Source of the DNA: a virus
Length of the DNA: 64,000 nt
Direction: 5' to 3' (one strand)
IMG/VR virus record: IMGVR_UViG_3300037245_000888
Location: 1 to 64,000 of that record
Notes under the pieces: model-generated
The model's database searches: none
What the model was told of the DNA's origin: nothing
The model's input: only the letters and a program-made list of their open reading frames with translations
Position numbers and translations under genes: made by a program
Shown here: positions 30,540 through 39,447 of the stretch, piece by piece
Layout: every line of letters starts with the position of its first letter
Position numbering within the stretch: the first letter of the stretch is position 1

Positions 30540-30848
30540 ATGAATAGGAATATTAAAATAACATTAATCATCCTTGCAATCATCTTACTCTTCTCAGGAT
30601 GCGTAAAATTAAATATCGAAGTAAATAAAGAGCTTGAAGGAGAAATATACAATATAGTTGACTTTAAAATAAGCTCAATGAACTCAGATAAAGTTGTATT
30701 TGTTGATTACTATGGGACTACAAGAGTATCATGTTATAGTTTTCCAAAAGGATTCAACAGAAATAATATGGATGAATATATGGTTGAAATAAAAGCAAGT
30801 GTATTAAGCGGATATAGGATCGTTAAGTTTTATAGAAAAGGAGAGTAG
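30540..30848 (+). CDS. Putative lipoprotein (102 aa)
   Basis: AAGGGAGAGTAAATT precedes the ATG. A basic start, a hydrophobic core (ITLIILAIILL) and the lipobox LFSGC with Cys21 predict processing by signal peptidase II and anchoring on the outer face of the cytoplasmic membrane. The mature part is small and strand-rich. Surface phage lipoproteins often block superinfection; here that is an inference. Confidence 0.75.
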   Translation: MNRNIKITLIILAIILLFSGCVKLNIEVNKELEGEIYNIVDFKISSMNSDKVVFVDYYGTTRVSCYSFPKGFNRNNMDEYMVEIKASVLSGYRIVKFYRKGE

Positions 30849-30851
30849 ATA

Positions 30852-31064
30852 ATGAATAGAGAGTTAATAGAAATAAGATCATATCTATTTGATAAATTTC
30901 ACTCATGTTTAGATACTGCAATGAAATTTGACTTAGTTGTCGAAGATCATTATAAGAGGTGTGGGAACTGTAAATGTAAATCTAAACATCCTGTATCATG
31001 TGGCAGAAGTATAAAGGAAAGTAATTTGAGATATATGTTAGGTAATAAAGGAGATAAACAATAA
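30852..31064 (+). CDS. Small Cys-cluster protein (70 aa)
   Basis: AAAGGAGAGTAGATA precedes the ATG. CGNCKCKSKHPVSCG in the middle offers four Cys and one His for a metal ion. It overlaps the next ATG by one base (TAATG). Confidence 0.75.
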   Translation: MNRELIEIRSYLFDKFHSCLDTAMKFDLVVEDHYKRCGNCKCKSKHPVSCGRSIKESNLRYMLGNKGDKQ

Positions 31065-31204
31065 TGAACATTAAACTAATAATTAAAAAGTTAGAAAAAG
31101 AGAACGCTAGAATAAATGATAGACTGGCACCTAAACATAAATATAATTGTGATCGGATAGCTAAGTTGAGAAAGAAGATGAGACTTAAAATTAAGGAGAA
31201 ATAA
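31064..31204 (+). CDS. Basic helical mini-protein (46 aa)
   Basis: ATG 31064 follows AAAGGAGATAAACA. The product is very Lys/Arg-rich (IIKKLEKENARINDRL; KLRKKMRLKIKEK) and probably binds nucleic acid or a membrane protein. Unknown. Confidence 0.65.
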   Translation: MNIKLIIKKLEKENARINDRLAPKHKYNCDRIAKLRKKMRLKIKEK

Positions 31205-31206
31205 AT

Positions 31207-31929
31207 ATGCACAAATCAAACAACAAATATAAAACACAACGACAACAATTTAACATTTTAATATTCATATCATTCTTAATCATCATATTAGTCAGTATTT
31301 CATTATATTCAAACACAGTTAAATTACAGTCTACAAACACTGATCTATCACTGGAATGCAATCTTACCTCAACTCAATTAACTATCGCTCAGGATGCTGT
31401 ATCAGAGCTTGAGATGGATGTTGATGAGTTGGAGATAGTTAATATTGACTTGGAGAATGATAATCTACTTTTACTTGATCTTTGTAAAACATTAAATGAA
31501 AGAATAGATTTCTTTATTGATAATATGGATGAATCATTTATTACAAATTATCCACTTATAGGAAATGAAAGAAGAATGATGTATAGATTAGTTGAAGCAG
31601 AAGTAACAGCTTATGGTATTGAAGAAAAGATGAATGTAGCTCATGTGTTAATTAATAGAGTATATAGCAATCAATTCCCAAATACAATTGAAGGAGTTAT
31701 ATTCCAAGAACGTCAGTTTAGTTGTATTGCAGATGGTAGATATGATGATGCTATGATTTCAAAGTCTAGTGTAGATGCTGTAGATTTAGCAATTAGAAAT
31801 AAAGATTTAACATATGGTAGTTTGTACTTCATGAGTGAAGCTGCAAGTGACTCTGGAAATGTAAGTTGGTTTAAAAGTAAATTAGAATTTGTAATGAATG
31901 ATCGAAGTGGACATTCGTTTTATAAATAA
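31207..31929 (+). CDS. Membrane-anchored SleB-type cell-wall hydrolase
   Basis: AAGGAGAAATAAAT precedes the ATG. Residues 16-33 are one membrane span. Residues 40-100 are an acidic coiled coil, and residues 117-240 match the SleB / Hydrolase_2 domain: RLVEAEVTAYG with the candidate catalytic Glu, NVAHVLINRV, FPNTIEGVI and QFSC. SleB-type enzymes cut peptidoglycan as lytic transglycosylases or amidases in spore germination. In a phage it could act in lysis or local wall opening. The anchor would hold it at the outer face of the membrane. No holin is adjacent, although small membrane proteins follow. Confidence 0.8.
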   Translation: MHKSNNKYKTQRQQFNILIFISFLIIILVSISLYSNTVKLQSTNTDLSLECNLTSTQLTIAQDAVSELEMDVDELEIVNIDLENDNLLLLDLCKTLNERIDFFIDNMDESFITNYPLIGNERRMMYRLVEAEVTAYGIEEKMNVAHVLINRVYSNQFPNTIEGVIFQERQFSCIADGRYDDAMISKSSVDAVDLAIRNKDLTYGSLYFMSEAASDSGNVSWFKSKLEFVMNDRSGHSFYK

Positions 31930-31938
31930 GTAAACAAT

Positions 31939-32001
31939 AAAGCGCACCAAATTGCGCATTAACCGGATATAATGGATGTAAAGCGTATATTATTGCGCTT
32001 T
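31939..32001 (+). promoter_or_regulatory. Mutually exclusive hairpins (attenuator-like)
   Basis: AAAGCGCA (31939) can pair with TGCGC (31953) or with TGCGCTTT (31994), and AAAGCG (31980) can also pair with CGCTTT (31996). Alternative folds of this kind are typical of attenuators. A TATAAT at 31968 lacks a good -35. Confidence 0.45.
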
Positions 32002-32032
32002 AGGAATGGAATGAATTAGAGAGGAGATAAAA

Positions 32033-32164
32033 ATGATTAATCTTATAGCAGCAATTTTCTGTTTTATAATGGGATTGGGATGCGCAAAGAACGGTGGTAT
32101 AATTAGTACTATTTTATGTATGATACTTGCATTATTAAACATATTTGCGTATATGGCTTTATAA
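32033..32164 (+). CDS. Small membrane protein (43 aa)
   Basis: ATG 32033 lies behind GAGGAGATAAAA. Two hydrophobic segments (LIAAIFCFIMGLG and IISTILCMILALLNIF) with CAKNGG between form a membrane hairpin. Holin-like size, but no evidence beyond location after the wall hydrolase. Confidence 0.65.
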   Translation: MINLIAAIFCFIMGLGCAKNGGIISTILCMILALLNIFAYMAL

Positions 32165-32179
32165 AGAGAGGAGATAAAA

Positions 32180-32542
32180 ATGATCGTTAAATTTGGAATG
32201 AATGATAAGGTGAGGATATCAGATACGTCATCTTTATCAGATGAATTCAAAAGAATTAAAAATATAGAAACGATACTTTTTAAAATTGATGGAGCATGTG
32301 GTAAAAGGTATAAATTAAAACCACTAACTGAATCGAGATTTAAAAAGGCATTTAATAATGTATGGTTTACTGAAGATTGTTTAGAAATAGTTAGACTAAA
32401 TACGATAGATTTTAAAATGTTAAAGTCGGTATGTGTCAATTGGGACGATGAGAGTAGGAGAACTGAAAATTATAGTAACATAGAGTGTCAAATTACTGGA
32501 GAAAAATGCTGTCTTGTAAAATGTCCAATTGTAACATTTTAG
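32180..32542 (+). CDS. Unknown protein (120 aa)
   Basis: GAGGAGATAAAA precedes the ATG. It is alpha/beta. The first 70 residues look like a small barrel (VKFGMNDKVRISDTSSL). The C-terminus has three Cys (ECQITGEKCCLVKC), which may bind metal. Confidence 0.75.
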   Translation: MIVKFGMNDKVRISDTSSLSDEFKRIKNIETILFKIDGACGKRYKLKPLTESRFKKAFNNVWFTEDCLEIVRLNTIDFKMLKSVCVNWDDESRRTENYSNIECQITGEKCCLVKCPIVTF

Positions 32543-32578
32543 GGATACAACCATAACCGCACCAGAAAGGAGTGAACA

Positions 32579-33022
32579 ATGAATGAATTAATGTATTATT
32601 ACATTTTAGAATTATCGTTAGTAGGAGTATTATATTTGATTGTACAATTTGCACAATCAAAATCTATAGCATATAATGAAGAATATAAGTGGGTACTTGG
32701 TGACATAAAGTATTATATGAACATGCACAAATTTAAATTTACATTAAGATATATTGCATTATTTATTTTATACTTCATTCCAGTTATAAATATAATTGTG
32801 GTTTTCGGTAGATTATTATGTACAATGGATTCAGATAAAATGAGATATTTGTCTAATTGTATTATATCGATGATTAAGCCTCATGTGGATGAAAATTACC
32901 CACATTTATATAGTCAGGTTGGAATGGCTGATAATATTGAAGAAGATGAATATTATATGTATACGATTAAATTAGTTGTGGAGTTAAATAGGGAGAGTAA
33001 TATTAAAGGAGAGGAGGATTAA
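32579..33022 (+). CDS. Two-span membrane protein (147 aa)
   Basis: AAAGGAGTGAACA precedes the ATG. Hydrophobic segments lie at about 5-25 and 55-78, with a charged loop between and an acidic C-terminal cytoplasmic tail. No family recognised. Confidence 0.75.
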   Translation: MNELMYYYILELSLVGVLYLIVQFAQSKSIAYNEEYKWVLGDIKYYMNMHKFKFTLRYIALFILYFIPVINIIVVFGRLLCTMDSDKMRYLSNCIISMIKPHVDENYPHLYSQVGMADNIEEDEYYMYTIKLVVELNRESNIKGEED

Positions 33023-33025
33023 TAA

Positions 33026-33367
33026 ATGTATGTATTCATAGGAACATTTACAATATGTATTTTAGTATTATTGCTGAATTATTACTTAAACAATATGCAT
33101 AAAGATAAACTGACAGAGAAGAAAACCTATAATAGTTATAAAACAATAAAAGAATCATACGAAGTGGCACTTATGTTGTCATGTATTTTTCAATTGTTGA
33201 TTGGAATTGTATTTATTATAGCTGGGATAATCTTAAATAGTCCAGCGGTTTTAGTAGGAATTGTGTTATGTTCATTAGGTATTTTATGTATAGCTACATT
33301 AAACATCAAAGAAGGATCAATAAGAGTAATTAAAAGATGGATTGAAGACAAGAGGGAGAATAATTAA
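33026..33367 (+). CDS. Three-span membrane protein (113 aa)
   Basis: AAAGGAGAGGAGGATTAATA precedes the ATG. Hydrophobic segments lie at about 2-19, 47-69 and 73-92; basic C-terminus. It forms a pair with the preceding membrane protein. Unknown role. Confidence 0.75.
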   Translation: MYVFIGTFTICILVLLLNYYLNNMHKDKLTEKKTYNSYKTIKESYEVALMLSCIFQLLIGIVFIIAGIILNSPAVLVGIVLCSLGILCIATLNIKEGSIRVIKRWIEDKRENN

Positions 33368-33368
33368 A

Positions 33369-33848
33369 ATGAAAGGATTACAAGAATGTATTAATTGGAT
33401 GATGGATAATCCATTGAAGAATTTAGAAATAGCAGAAGGTATTGCGATTGCTTACTTTGAAAAAGGTATGTTTTACGAAGGATATAGAGACGAAGCAGAG
33501 GTTTCTGCTATTGATGATTTCTCTATGTTTGATGATAATTATTGGATACCACAATCAGAAAAAGATGAACACGATGCTAAAACTGAAGCTGATAGACTTG
33601 CTGCAATGTCATGTGAAGAGTTATTGTTTGAATGTATTGAGAAGAATATCGATGGATATTTGTCTGTTGAATCTTCTATTTCATTTATAGCAGAATTTAG
33701 TGATGATAAAGTTGCAGTAGACACATCAGGTTTATCAGATGAAATATTCCAATTTTTAAATAGTAATGGAGTTACATTGATTAAGGATGATAAGTTAGTT
33801 GTATTAGAAGATAAGGCTTCTAAATATGATAGTTTATGTGATGAATAA
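33369..33848 (+). CDS. Unknown acidic protein (159 aa)
   Basis: GAGGGAGAATAATTAAA lies before ATG 33369. The in-frame ATG at 33342 lies inside the preceding gene. Soluble, acidic, helical, with several WM/FSMFDD aromatic-acid runs. No family recognised. Confidence 0.75.
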   Translation: MKGLQECINWMMDNPLKNLEIAEGIAIAYFEKGMFYEGYRDEAEVSAIDDFSMFDDNYWIPQSEKDEHDAKTEADRLAAMSCEELLFECIEKNIDGYLSVESSISFIAEFSDDKVAVDTSGLSDEIFQFLNSNGVTLIKDDKLVVLEDKASKYDSLCDE

Positions 33849-33859
33849 AAGGAGGAAAA

Positions 33860-34447
33860 ATGAAAAATAAAATTATTATATTATGTGGTGAATCATCATC
33901 AGGTAAGGACTCTATATTAAACATATTAATAAAAGAGTATGGATGGCATAAAGCGGTGTCATACACGACAAGACCAATGAGACAAGGTGAGAAAGATGGA
34001 TATGATTATCATTTCTTAATGTCGAATATCCGGTTTAATGAATTAATGGATACTGGACATATGTTTGAGAAAACAGAATATAAAACTAATATGGGTTTGT
34101 GGCTATATGGATTAGGAGAAGATAGTTTTGTAGATGATAATATTAATGTGTGTATTGTTAATCCTCATGGATTAGATCAATTGTTAGAAATTGAATCATT
34201 GAAAGATAGATTAGTTGTATTTTATATAACAGCTCCGTTCAAACAGAGATTCTTTAGATATTTAAAAAGAGATGCTGATAATGAAAAACATAAGATTGAG
34301 TTGGTTGATAGATTTATAAGAGATGAAGATGATTTTAAAGGGTTTGCAATTAAATATAATACTCTTTCATATAGTAATAAAGATGGCTGTGATATTGAGA
34401 GCTTCTTAATTCTCATGAGAGCAGTTATAAAAGGAGGAGTAATTTAA
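33860..34447 (+). CDS. Guanylate kinase-like nucleotide kinase
   Basis: AAAGGAGGAAAA precedes the ATG. The P-loop GESSSGKDS (10-18) is followed by SYTTRPMRQGEKDGYDYHF, the GMP-binding signature of guanylate kinases. At 195 residues it is normal length. It would phosphorylate (d)GMP to (d)GDP with ATP, feeding nucleotide supply for phage DNA. It overlaps the HAD protein by one base, so it forms a nucleotide-metabolism pair. GMK-fold relatives that bind other targets are possible. Confidence 0.85.
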   Translation: MKNKIIILCGESSSGKDSILNILIKEYGWHKAVSYTTRPMRQGEKDGYDYHFLMSNIRFNELMDTGHMFEKTEYKTNMGLWLYGLGEDSFVDDNINVCIVNPHGLDQLLEIESLKDRLVVFYITAPFKQRFFRYLKRDADNEKHKIELVDRFIRDEDDFKGFAIKYNTLSYSNKDGCDIESFLILMRAVIKGGVI

Positions 34448-35097
34448 TGAATAAAATAAGAGCAGTAGTATTCGATTTTGACGGTGTAGTAGTTTCATCG
34501 GGAGATGTAATCTGCAAACTATATAATTTAGATCCAATTAACTATGAAGATCAAAACTTTGAAGAAGCAGATTTTTCCAAATGTGTGAAGTGGGATATGT
34601 CGGATGTAGTTCCATTAATAGATTCAAAGACTCAAGAAAATATGTTTGCGTCATCAGACTTCTTTGACAATGTAGAATTTAATGTTGGCATGAAAGATCT
34701 AATCAATCAGTTACATGAAGAGGAATATCAAATAGTATTCTGCTCAAGAGGAACAGTTGAAAATATTAACAAGAAAAATAAATGGCTTAAGAAACATTTT
34801 CCTTTTGCAATCATGTTACCTGTAATTGGTAGCTGGGATGCTGTCATTGAGAAAGATTGGATTAATATGAAGGATTGTGTTTTCATTGATGATAGATCAA
34901 ACAATCTTAGTAGCAGTAATGCATCATTTAAAATTCTATATGACGAACACAACAAATTTGGAAGAGAATGGAATAGTGGAGTTGATTGTGCTGATACATT
35001 CGCTGGTAGTGCATTTAATATTTATACTGAGATTAAGAAATATGAAAATGGTGATTATGATGTAAAAGAAGAATGTGTAGCAATTAACCAAAAATAA
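34447..35097 (+). CDS. HAD-family hydrolase, possible 5'-nucleotidase
   Basis: AAAGGAGGAGTAATTTA precedes the ATG. FDFDGVVVSS near the N-terminus is HAD motif I with the nucleophilic Asp, IVFCSRGT is motif II, and CVFIDDRSNN is motif IV. The cap and length (216 aa) are compatible with 5'(3')-deoxyribonucleotidases. Its pairing with a guanylate kinase-like gene supports a role in nucleotide pools. Substrate inferred only. Confidence 0.8.
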   Translation: MNKIRAVVFDFDGVVVSSGDVICKLYNLDPINYEDQNFEEADFSKCVKWDMSDVVPLIDSKTQENMFASSDFFDNVEFNVGMKDLINQLHEEEYQIVFCSRGTVENINKKNKWLKKHFPFAIMLPVIGSWDAVIEKDWINMKDCVFIDDRSNNLSSSNASFKILYDEHNKFGREWNSGVDCADTFAGSAFNIYTEIKKYENGDYDVKEECVAINQK

Positions 35098-35100
35098 CTC

Positions 35101-35129
35101 TTGCACTCTACTATCTCCTGTGGTATCAT
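35101..35129 (+). promoter_or_regulatory. Sigma-A-type promoter of the recombinase
   Basis: TTGCAC (35101-35106), a 17-nt spacer and TATCAT (35124-35129). The -35 differs from the usual TTGACA of this genome. Confidence 0.65.
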
Positions 35130-35197
35130 TAAATCAGAAGTTAAGATAATTAAACAAACAGATCACAACAAACAATAATAATATAGTGGAGGTAGTT

Positions 35198-36076
35198 ATG
35201 AGTGAGAGTATGTTAATTAAATCAAATTTGGTAGATGGTTTCGTGAGCTTCAAAATTAAAATTAATGTATTAGATAAAACAATATCAGAATATAAAGCAA
35301 GTGTAGATAAATTTATCATTTGGTTACAAGATCAGGATAATGCTAAACTTGACAAGTCATCTACTGATAATATGTTGGTAAGTGTAACTCGCAAGATAGC
35401 GCAATCGTATGTGTTTGTAATTAGAGAGACATTGAAATTTAATAGCACTAAGAAAGCGATAGCAGGTATTCTTCAACTTTACAATTTTATCATGATGGAA
35501 ATGGATTTACTTGGAAATGCTTTTAGTGGATTACAGGTGCCAAAGGATAGTGTTACTGAAATTAAAGAATACATTTCATTAAAGGAATCTAATATAATAT
35601 TAAATTCATGTGAAAGTACTCAACACAGATTACTAATTGGACTGGCTTTTAAATCTGGATTAAGAATTCAAGAAATTTCTAAAATTGAAGTCGCTAATAT
35701 TGATTTAGAAAACAAAACGATTGATGTATTGAGAAAAGGTAGACGTATGCGTAGATTAGATATTGCTGCTGAATTAATTAATGATTTAACTATTCAAGTT
35801 GAGAATTGTAATGCACTTAATCACACCTTCTTATTTCAAGGTAGAAGAGGTATTAAGCCATTGACAACCAAATCTATCAGAGATACTTTTGATGGTTATC
35901 TTGGCAAACTAGACTTGAATTCTGACTACGTATTCCATAGTTTAAGAAAGGTTTATAGTACAGATTTATATTATAATGAGAATAAGACAATGCATGAGAT
36001 AAGTAAATTATTAGATCATAGTAATACCGGAATTACTGAATTGTATGTTTTGGATAAGAAGTATGTTGAGCTATAA
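35198..36076 (+). CDS. Tyrosine recombinase (XerC/D-like integrase family)
   Basis: GTGGAGGTAGTT precedes ATG 35198. The N-terminal SAM-like core-binding domain covers about residues 1-115. The catalytic domain has the first Arg in SGLRIQEIS (about 156), HSLRKVYS with His and second Arg (about 247-250), LLDHSNTG with the second His, and Tyr283 in ELYVL as probable nucleophile. It breaks and rejoins DNA at paired sites. At 292 residues it is Xer-sized, so dimer resolution of a circular genome is as likely as integration. No att site is visible next to it. The dif-like sequence at 17.5 kb is a candidate target. Confidence 0.85.
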   Translation: MSESMLIKSNLVDGFVSFKIKINVLDKTISEYKASVDKFIIWLQDQDNAKLDKSSTDNMLVSVTRKIAQSYVFVIRETLKFNSTKKAIAGILQLYNFIMMEMDLLGNAFSGLQVPKDSVTEIKEYISLKESNIILNSCESTQHRLLIGLAFKSGLRIQEISKIEVANIDLENKTIDVLRKGRRMRRLDIAAELINDLTIQVENCNALNHTFLFQGRRGIKPLTTKSIRDTFDGYLGKLDLNSDYVFHSLRKVYSTDLYYNENKTMHEISKLLDHSNTGITELYVLDKKYVEL

Positions 36077-36089
36077 AGGGAGAATTGAA

Positions 36090-36257
36090 ATGAATGTTTT
36101 AGAAAAGCAAGAATTTTGTGGAGTGATTAAACAGGGGTTAGAAGTTGGATTGGGCATTCCTGATATTTCAGGAGAGAAATGTCGTGGATATACAGTGAGT
36201 AAAGACAATGATGAACCACATGATTTATGCAAAGGCTGTAAATTCTTAGACTTATAG
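36090..36257 (+). CDS. Cys-containing mini-protein (55 aa)
   Basis: AAAGGGAGAATTGAA lies before ATG 36090; the longer in-frame reading from 36045 overlaps the recombinase. Cys at KCRGY and CKGCKF fit the same mini metal-binding pattern as other small genes here. Confidence 0.7.
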   Translation: MNVLEKQEFCGVIKQGLEVGLGIPDISGEKCRGYTVSKDNDEPHDLCKGCKFLDL

Positions 36258-36281
36258 TAAATTATAAAGGAGAAAAATAAA

Positions 36282-36515
36282 ATGAAACTAAAACTATTAA
36301 ATCCATTCAGACGTAAAAAGAAATCTAAAATACTCTTAATGTGGATAGATATAACAAATATCACAGGATTCAAAAACAGAGATAAAAATAGTTGTACAAC
36401 TTATAATCATCCGATTATTAGTTGTTTGCCTGATGATATTAAGCAAGAGGTAATTGAACATATTGAAAAGGTAATAGATTTAATTAGGGATAATGGAGAT
36501 ATGGATATATTATAA
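36282..36515 (+). CDS. Unknown protein (77 aa)
   Basis: AAAGGAGAAAAATAAA precedes the ATG. Basic N-terminus (LLNPFRRKKKSKILLMW) and helical C-terminus (IKQEVIEHIEKVIDLI). No family recognised. Confidence 0.75.
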   Translation: MKLKLLNPFRRKKKSKILLMWIDITNITGFKNRDKNSCTTYNHPIISCLPDDIKQEVIEHIEKVIDLIRDNGDMDIL

Positions 36516-36525
36516 GGAGGGTTAA

Positions 36526-36846
36526 ATGAAACAAATAATACATGAATTTATATTTACAATATTAGCTAAAATCGATAGAATATTCAAAGGTGATCTTGAT
36601 ATTTCAGATAGGCCTCAAACAGTAATGGTAGAATGTTATCATACTTTATATATGTATCACTATCATAAGATATCTGATAAGTATATAGATACATGCTGTT
36701 ATAATGTAAATTCACCAAGTAATGTTCAACACTTTGCAAACATAGAAAATCACAAATGGATGACAAGCAGTAAGACACTAGATATATCAGATGTACAACA
36801 TATAATTGATCAACTAGATAAAATGTATAAGTATAAGGAGATGTAA
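36526..36846 (+). CDS. Unknown protein (106 aa)
   Basis: AAGGAGGGTTAA precedes the ATG. His/Tyr-rich middle (VECYHTLYMYHYHKISDKYI); soluble. Its 3' end provides the ribosome site of the ligase gene. Confidence 0.75.
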   Translation: MKQIIHEFIFTILAKIDRIFKGDLDISDRPQTVMVECYHTLYMYHYHKISDKYIDTCCYNVNSPSNVQHFANIENHKWMTSSKTLDISDVQHIIDQLDKMYKYKEM

Positions 36847-36847
36847 A

Positions 36848-38791
36848 ATGAAGCAAATAATTTTAGAATTAATTGAGTTTTTAAATTATAACTCAAACAT
36901 TTATTACAATAATTTATCTCAAGATTGTATTAGTGACACACTGTGGGACAAAACATTCGATGAACTAAAACAACTAGAAGATAAAACTGGCATTATAATG
37001 TCAAATAGTCCAACTCAAAATGCTGGATATCCAGTAGTAGATGGATTAAATAAAATTAAACATAGCACTCCATTATTGTCTCTTGGTAAAACTAAAAATG
37101 TAAATGATCTTGTTAAGTTTTTAGGATATAGAGAAGGTGTTCTGATGTTTAAATTAGATGGAGGAACTCAAATTGTAGACTATGAACATGGAGATTTTGA
37201 TTATCTAGCAACAAGAGGTAGCTCATCTACAAATGAAGGACAAGATATTACTCATAACGCTTCAGCTATTATTGGGATTCCAAAATCTATAGGAACCAAC
37301 CATATTCAAGTTGTTGGTGAAGGAATTATGTACAGGTCTAAGCTAGAAGAAATTAACTCTAAATTGAATCCAGAAGATCAGTATGCTAATGCTAGAAACT
37401 TAGCTAATGCATCTGCCTCAATGTTAGATTCTAAAAGAGTTGCTGCAAGAGACATTAGATTTATTGCATTTGCTACTCTGGAATGTGATGATTTTTCCAC
37501 TAAAGTCAACGAATTAAAACAGTTGGAATCAGAAGGCTTCAGAGTGGTTGAACATGTATTAGTTACAAAGGATAATTTAATAGAAGAAGTTGAGAGAATG
37601 ACTAAATTAAGAAGTGAATTGGATTATGATATTGATGGATTGGTGTTAGCGCATAATGATATGGAGTATGGTAGATCACTTGGTAAAACATCTCATCACT
37701 TTAAAAATGCTATGGCCTTTAAATTTGAAGACGATGAAGAAGAAACTACATTAAGAAATATTTTAGTTGATATTGGAAAATCTGGACAAGTATCATATGT
37801 TGCAGAATTCGACTCTGTAGAGCTTTGTGGAACCACAGTAGGAAAGGCAAGCTTAAGTAATTATAGTCTTATAGAAGGCTTAAAATTGGGTATAGGGGAC
37901 ACTATTACAGTAAGAAAGGCTAATGAAATTATACCTCAAGTTACTGGTAATTTAACAATGAGCAATACATATGAGAAGGCATTAAATTGTCCTGTATGTG
38001 GATCTGAATTAGAACATAATGGAATACATCAATTCTGTACAAACTTTGGATGTGATAATCAAGTAATTGGTAGACTGGTTCATTTCTGCTCTAGAGAAGC
38101 TATGGATATTAGTGGATTAAGTGAAGAAACAATCAGAACAATTTATAATAACTTCAATCCTAAAGTATTATATGGATTAGAGACAATATATGATTTACCT
38201 TCTAATAAAGAATCATTAATGACATTAGATAGATTTGGCAAAAGAAAAGTAGATAAATTCTGTGATGCTATTGAATCATCTAAAACTATGGATTTAAATA
38301 GAGTGTTATACGCATTATCTATTCCATCAGTGGGTAGAACAGCTAGTAAGAAGATTGCTGAACATTATGGTTCAATGAGGAATATTTTAGATGGAGTTAT
38401 GAAATATAAAGTAGCTCAATTAGTTGGAGAATCTGTTGCTGAGAAATTCATGGAGTATTTTGAGAAAAACAACTTTATAAACATGATTGAGCATCTACTG
38501 TCATTAGGTCTAACAATGGTTCAACCAAAAGAACTGGTTAGCTCTGACAGCACAATATCAGGATTAAACTTCTGCGTAACCGGAAAAGTGTTTACATTTA
38601 AGAATAGAGATGAGCTAAAAGCTAAAATATCAGAATTAGGTGGAAAGAATCAGAGTGGTGTCTCTAAGAATACTGACTACTTAATTAACAATGATATTGA
38701 ATCTGTAACCGGTAAAAATAAGAAAGCTAAAGACTTAGATGTTAAAATTATAACTGAAGATCAATTCATTGAAATGATTGGTGGATTATAG
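36848..38791 (+). CDS. ligA: NAD-dependent DNA ligase
   Basis: Seals nicks in DNA using NAD+, joining Okazaki fragments of the phage fork. AAGGAGATGTAAA precedes the ATG. The N-terminal Ia region (residues 18-45, YYNNLSQDCISDTLWD) binds NMN. KLDGG at 102-106 holds the adenylated Lys102. A Cys4 zinc finger begins at CPVCG (Cys381), helix-hairpin-helix repeats follow, and a BRCT domain (about 572-647, LNFCVTGKV) ends the protein. All domains of bacterial LigA are present at 647 residues, close to the usual 670. Most large phages carry ATP-dependent ligases instead. Confidence 0.95.
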   Translation: MKQIILELIEFLNYNSNIYYNNLSQDCISDTLWDKTFDELKQLEDKTGIIMSNSPTQNAGYPVVDGLNKIKHSTPLLSLGKTKNVNDLVKFLGYREGVLMFKLDGGTQIVDYEHGDFDYLATRGSSSTNEGQDITHNASAIIGIPKSIGTNHIQVVGEGIMYRSKLEEINSKLNPEDQYANARNLANASASMLDSKRVAARDIRFIAFATLECDDFSTKVNELKQLESEGFRVVEHVLVTKDNLIEEVERMTKLRSELDYDIDGLVLAHNDMEYGRSLGKTSHHFKNAMAFKFEDDEEETTLRNILVDIGKSGQVSYVAEFDSVELCGTTVGKASLSNYSLIEGLKLGIGDTITVRKANEIIPQVTGNLTMSNTYEKALNCPVCGSELEHNGIHQFCTNFGCDNQVIGRLVHFCSREAMDISGLSEETIRTIYNNFNPKVLYGLETIYDLPSNKESLMTLDRFGKRKVDKFCDAIESSKTMDLNRVLYALSIPSVGRTASKKIAEHYGSMRNILDGVMKYKVAQLVGESVAEKFMEYFEKNNFINMIEHLLSLGLTMVQPKELVSSDSTISGLNFCVTGKVFTFKNRDELKAKISELGGKNQSGVSKNTDYLINNDIESVTGKNKKAKDLDVKIITEDQFIEMIGGL

Positions 38792-38820
38792 AAAGTTAAG
38801 AAATAAATATTAATTAATCA

Positions 38821-38849
38821 TTGACATCATGTATATGAGATGTTAGTAT
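38821..38849 (+). promoter_or_regulatory. Sigma-A-type promoter
   Basis: TTGACA (38821-38826), a 17-nt spacer and TAGTAT (38844-38849), upstream of the gene at 38915. Confidence 0.75.
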
Positions 38850-38914
38850 AGAGAGGTAAGGCAGCGTAATTACATTGAGTAGTTAACAAGCCTACGTGAA
38901 AGGAGAGTAAAATT

Positions 38915-39235
38915 ATGTTAGTAGAAAAGGCAATTAAACACTTCCAAGATGAGGAAGGAAATGAACTTGACGATGTTATTGAGTTTGGTAAATCGATTGT
39001 AACAAAAGGTGGAACATTTAGAGAAAGAGAAAATGTAAAAGTTGTCACTGAAAAAGGTGATGTGTTTGAAGGTATGTTATTTAAAGTAAGTACATTGGCT
39101 CCGAGTTCTCCAAAGGAATTAGTAATACTTGATGAGCATGGAGTAAAGCATGTAATTAAATATTGTGATATTGTTGAGAAAGATGGATTGACGTTAATTC
39201 AGGATGAAGATAGTGAAGAGAATGAAGACGATTAG
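38915..39235 (+). CDS. Unknown protein with acidic tail (106 aa)
   Basis: AAAGGAGAGTAAAATT precedes the ATG. A central strand-rich part (ENVKVVTEKGDVFEGMLFKV) looks like a small barrel, and the last 12 residues are almost all acidic. The tail resembles those of nearby replication proteins. It may act in the replisome. The gap 39236-39357 after it is G-rich with nothing recognisable. Confidence 0.75.
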   Translation: MLVEKAIKHFQDEEGNELDDVIEFGKSIVTKGGTFRERENVKVVTEKGDVFEGMLFKVSTLAPSSPKELVILDEHGVKHVIKYCDIVEKDGLTLIQDEDSEENEDD

Positions 39236-39357
39236 GAGTGTGATCAAAATAATCTTATCCGATATAGTAGACTTTGTTTATGGATTGCTGCTGTGGGTGA
39301 TAGTTAGAGTGAGTTAGAATATTATTAGAGTGTGTTAAATTATTAATTTGAAATGTA

Positions 39358-39386
39358 TTGACACAAAGGTAAAAATGAATTAGAAT
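39358..39386 (+). promoter_or_regulatory. Sigma-A-type promoter of the recombination/replication module
   Basis: TTGACA (39358-39363), a 17-nt spacer and TAGAAT (39381-39386). Confidence 0.75.
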
Positions 39387-39447
39387 ATAAAGTGTAGTAG
39401 TGTAGTATAAGTGAAACTAAACTAAGAATATTAAAGGAGAATTATTT

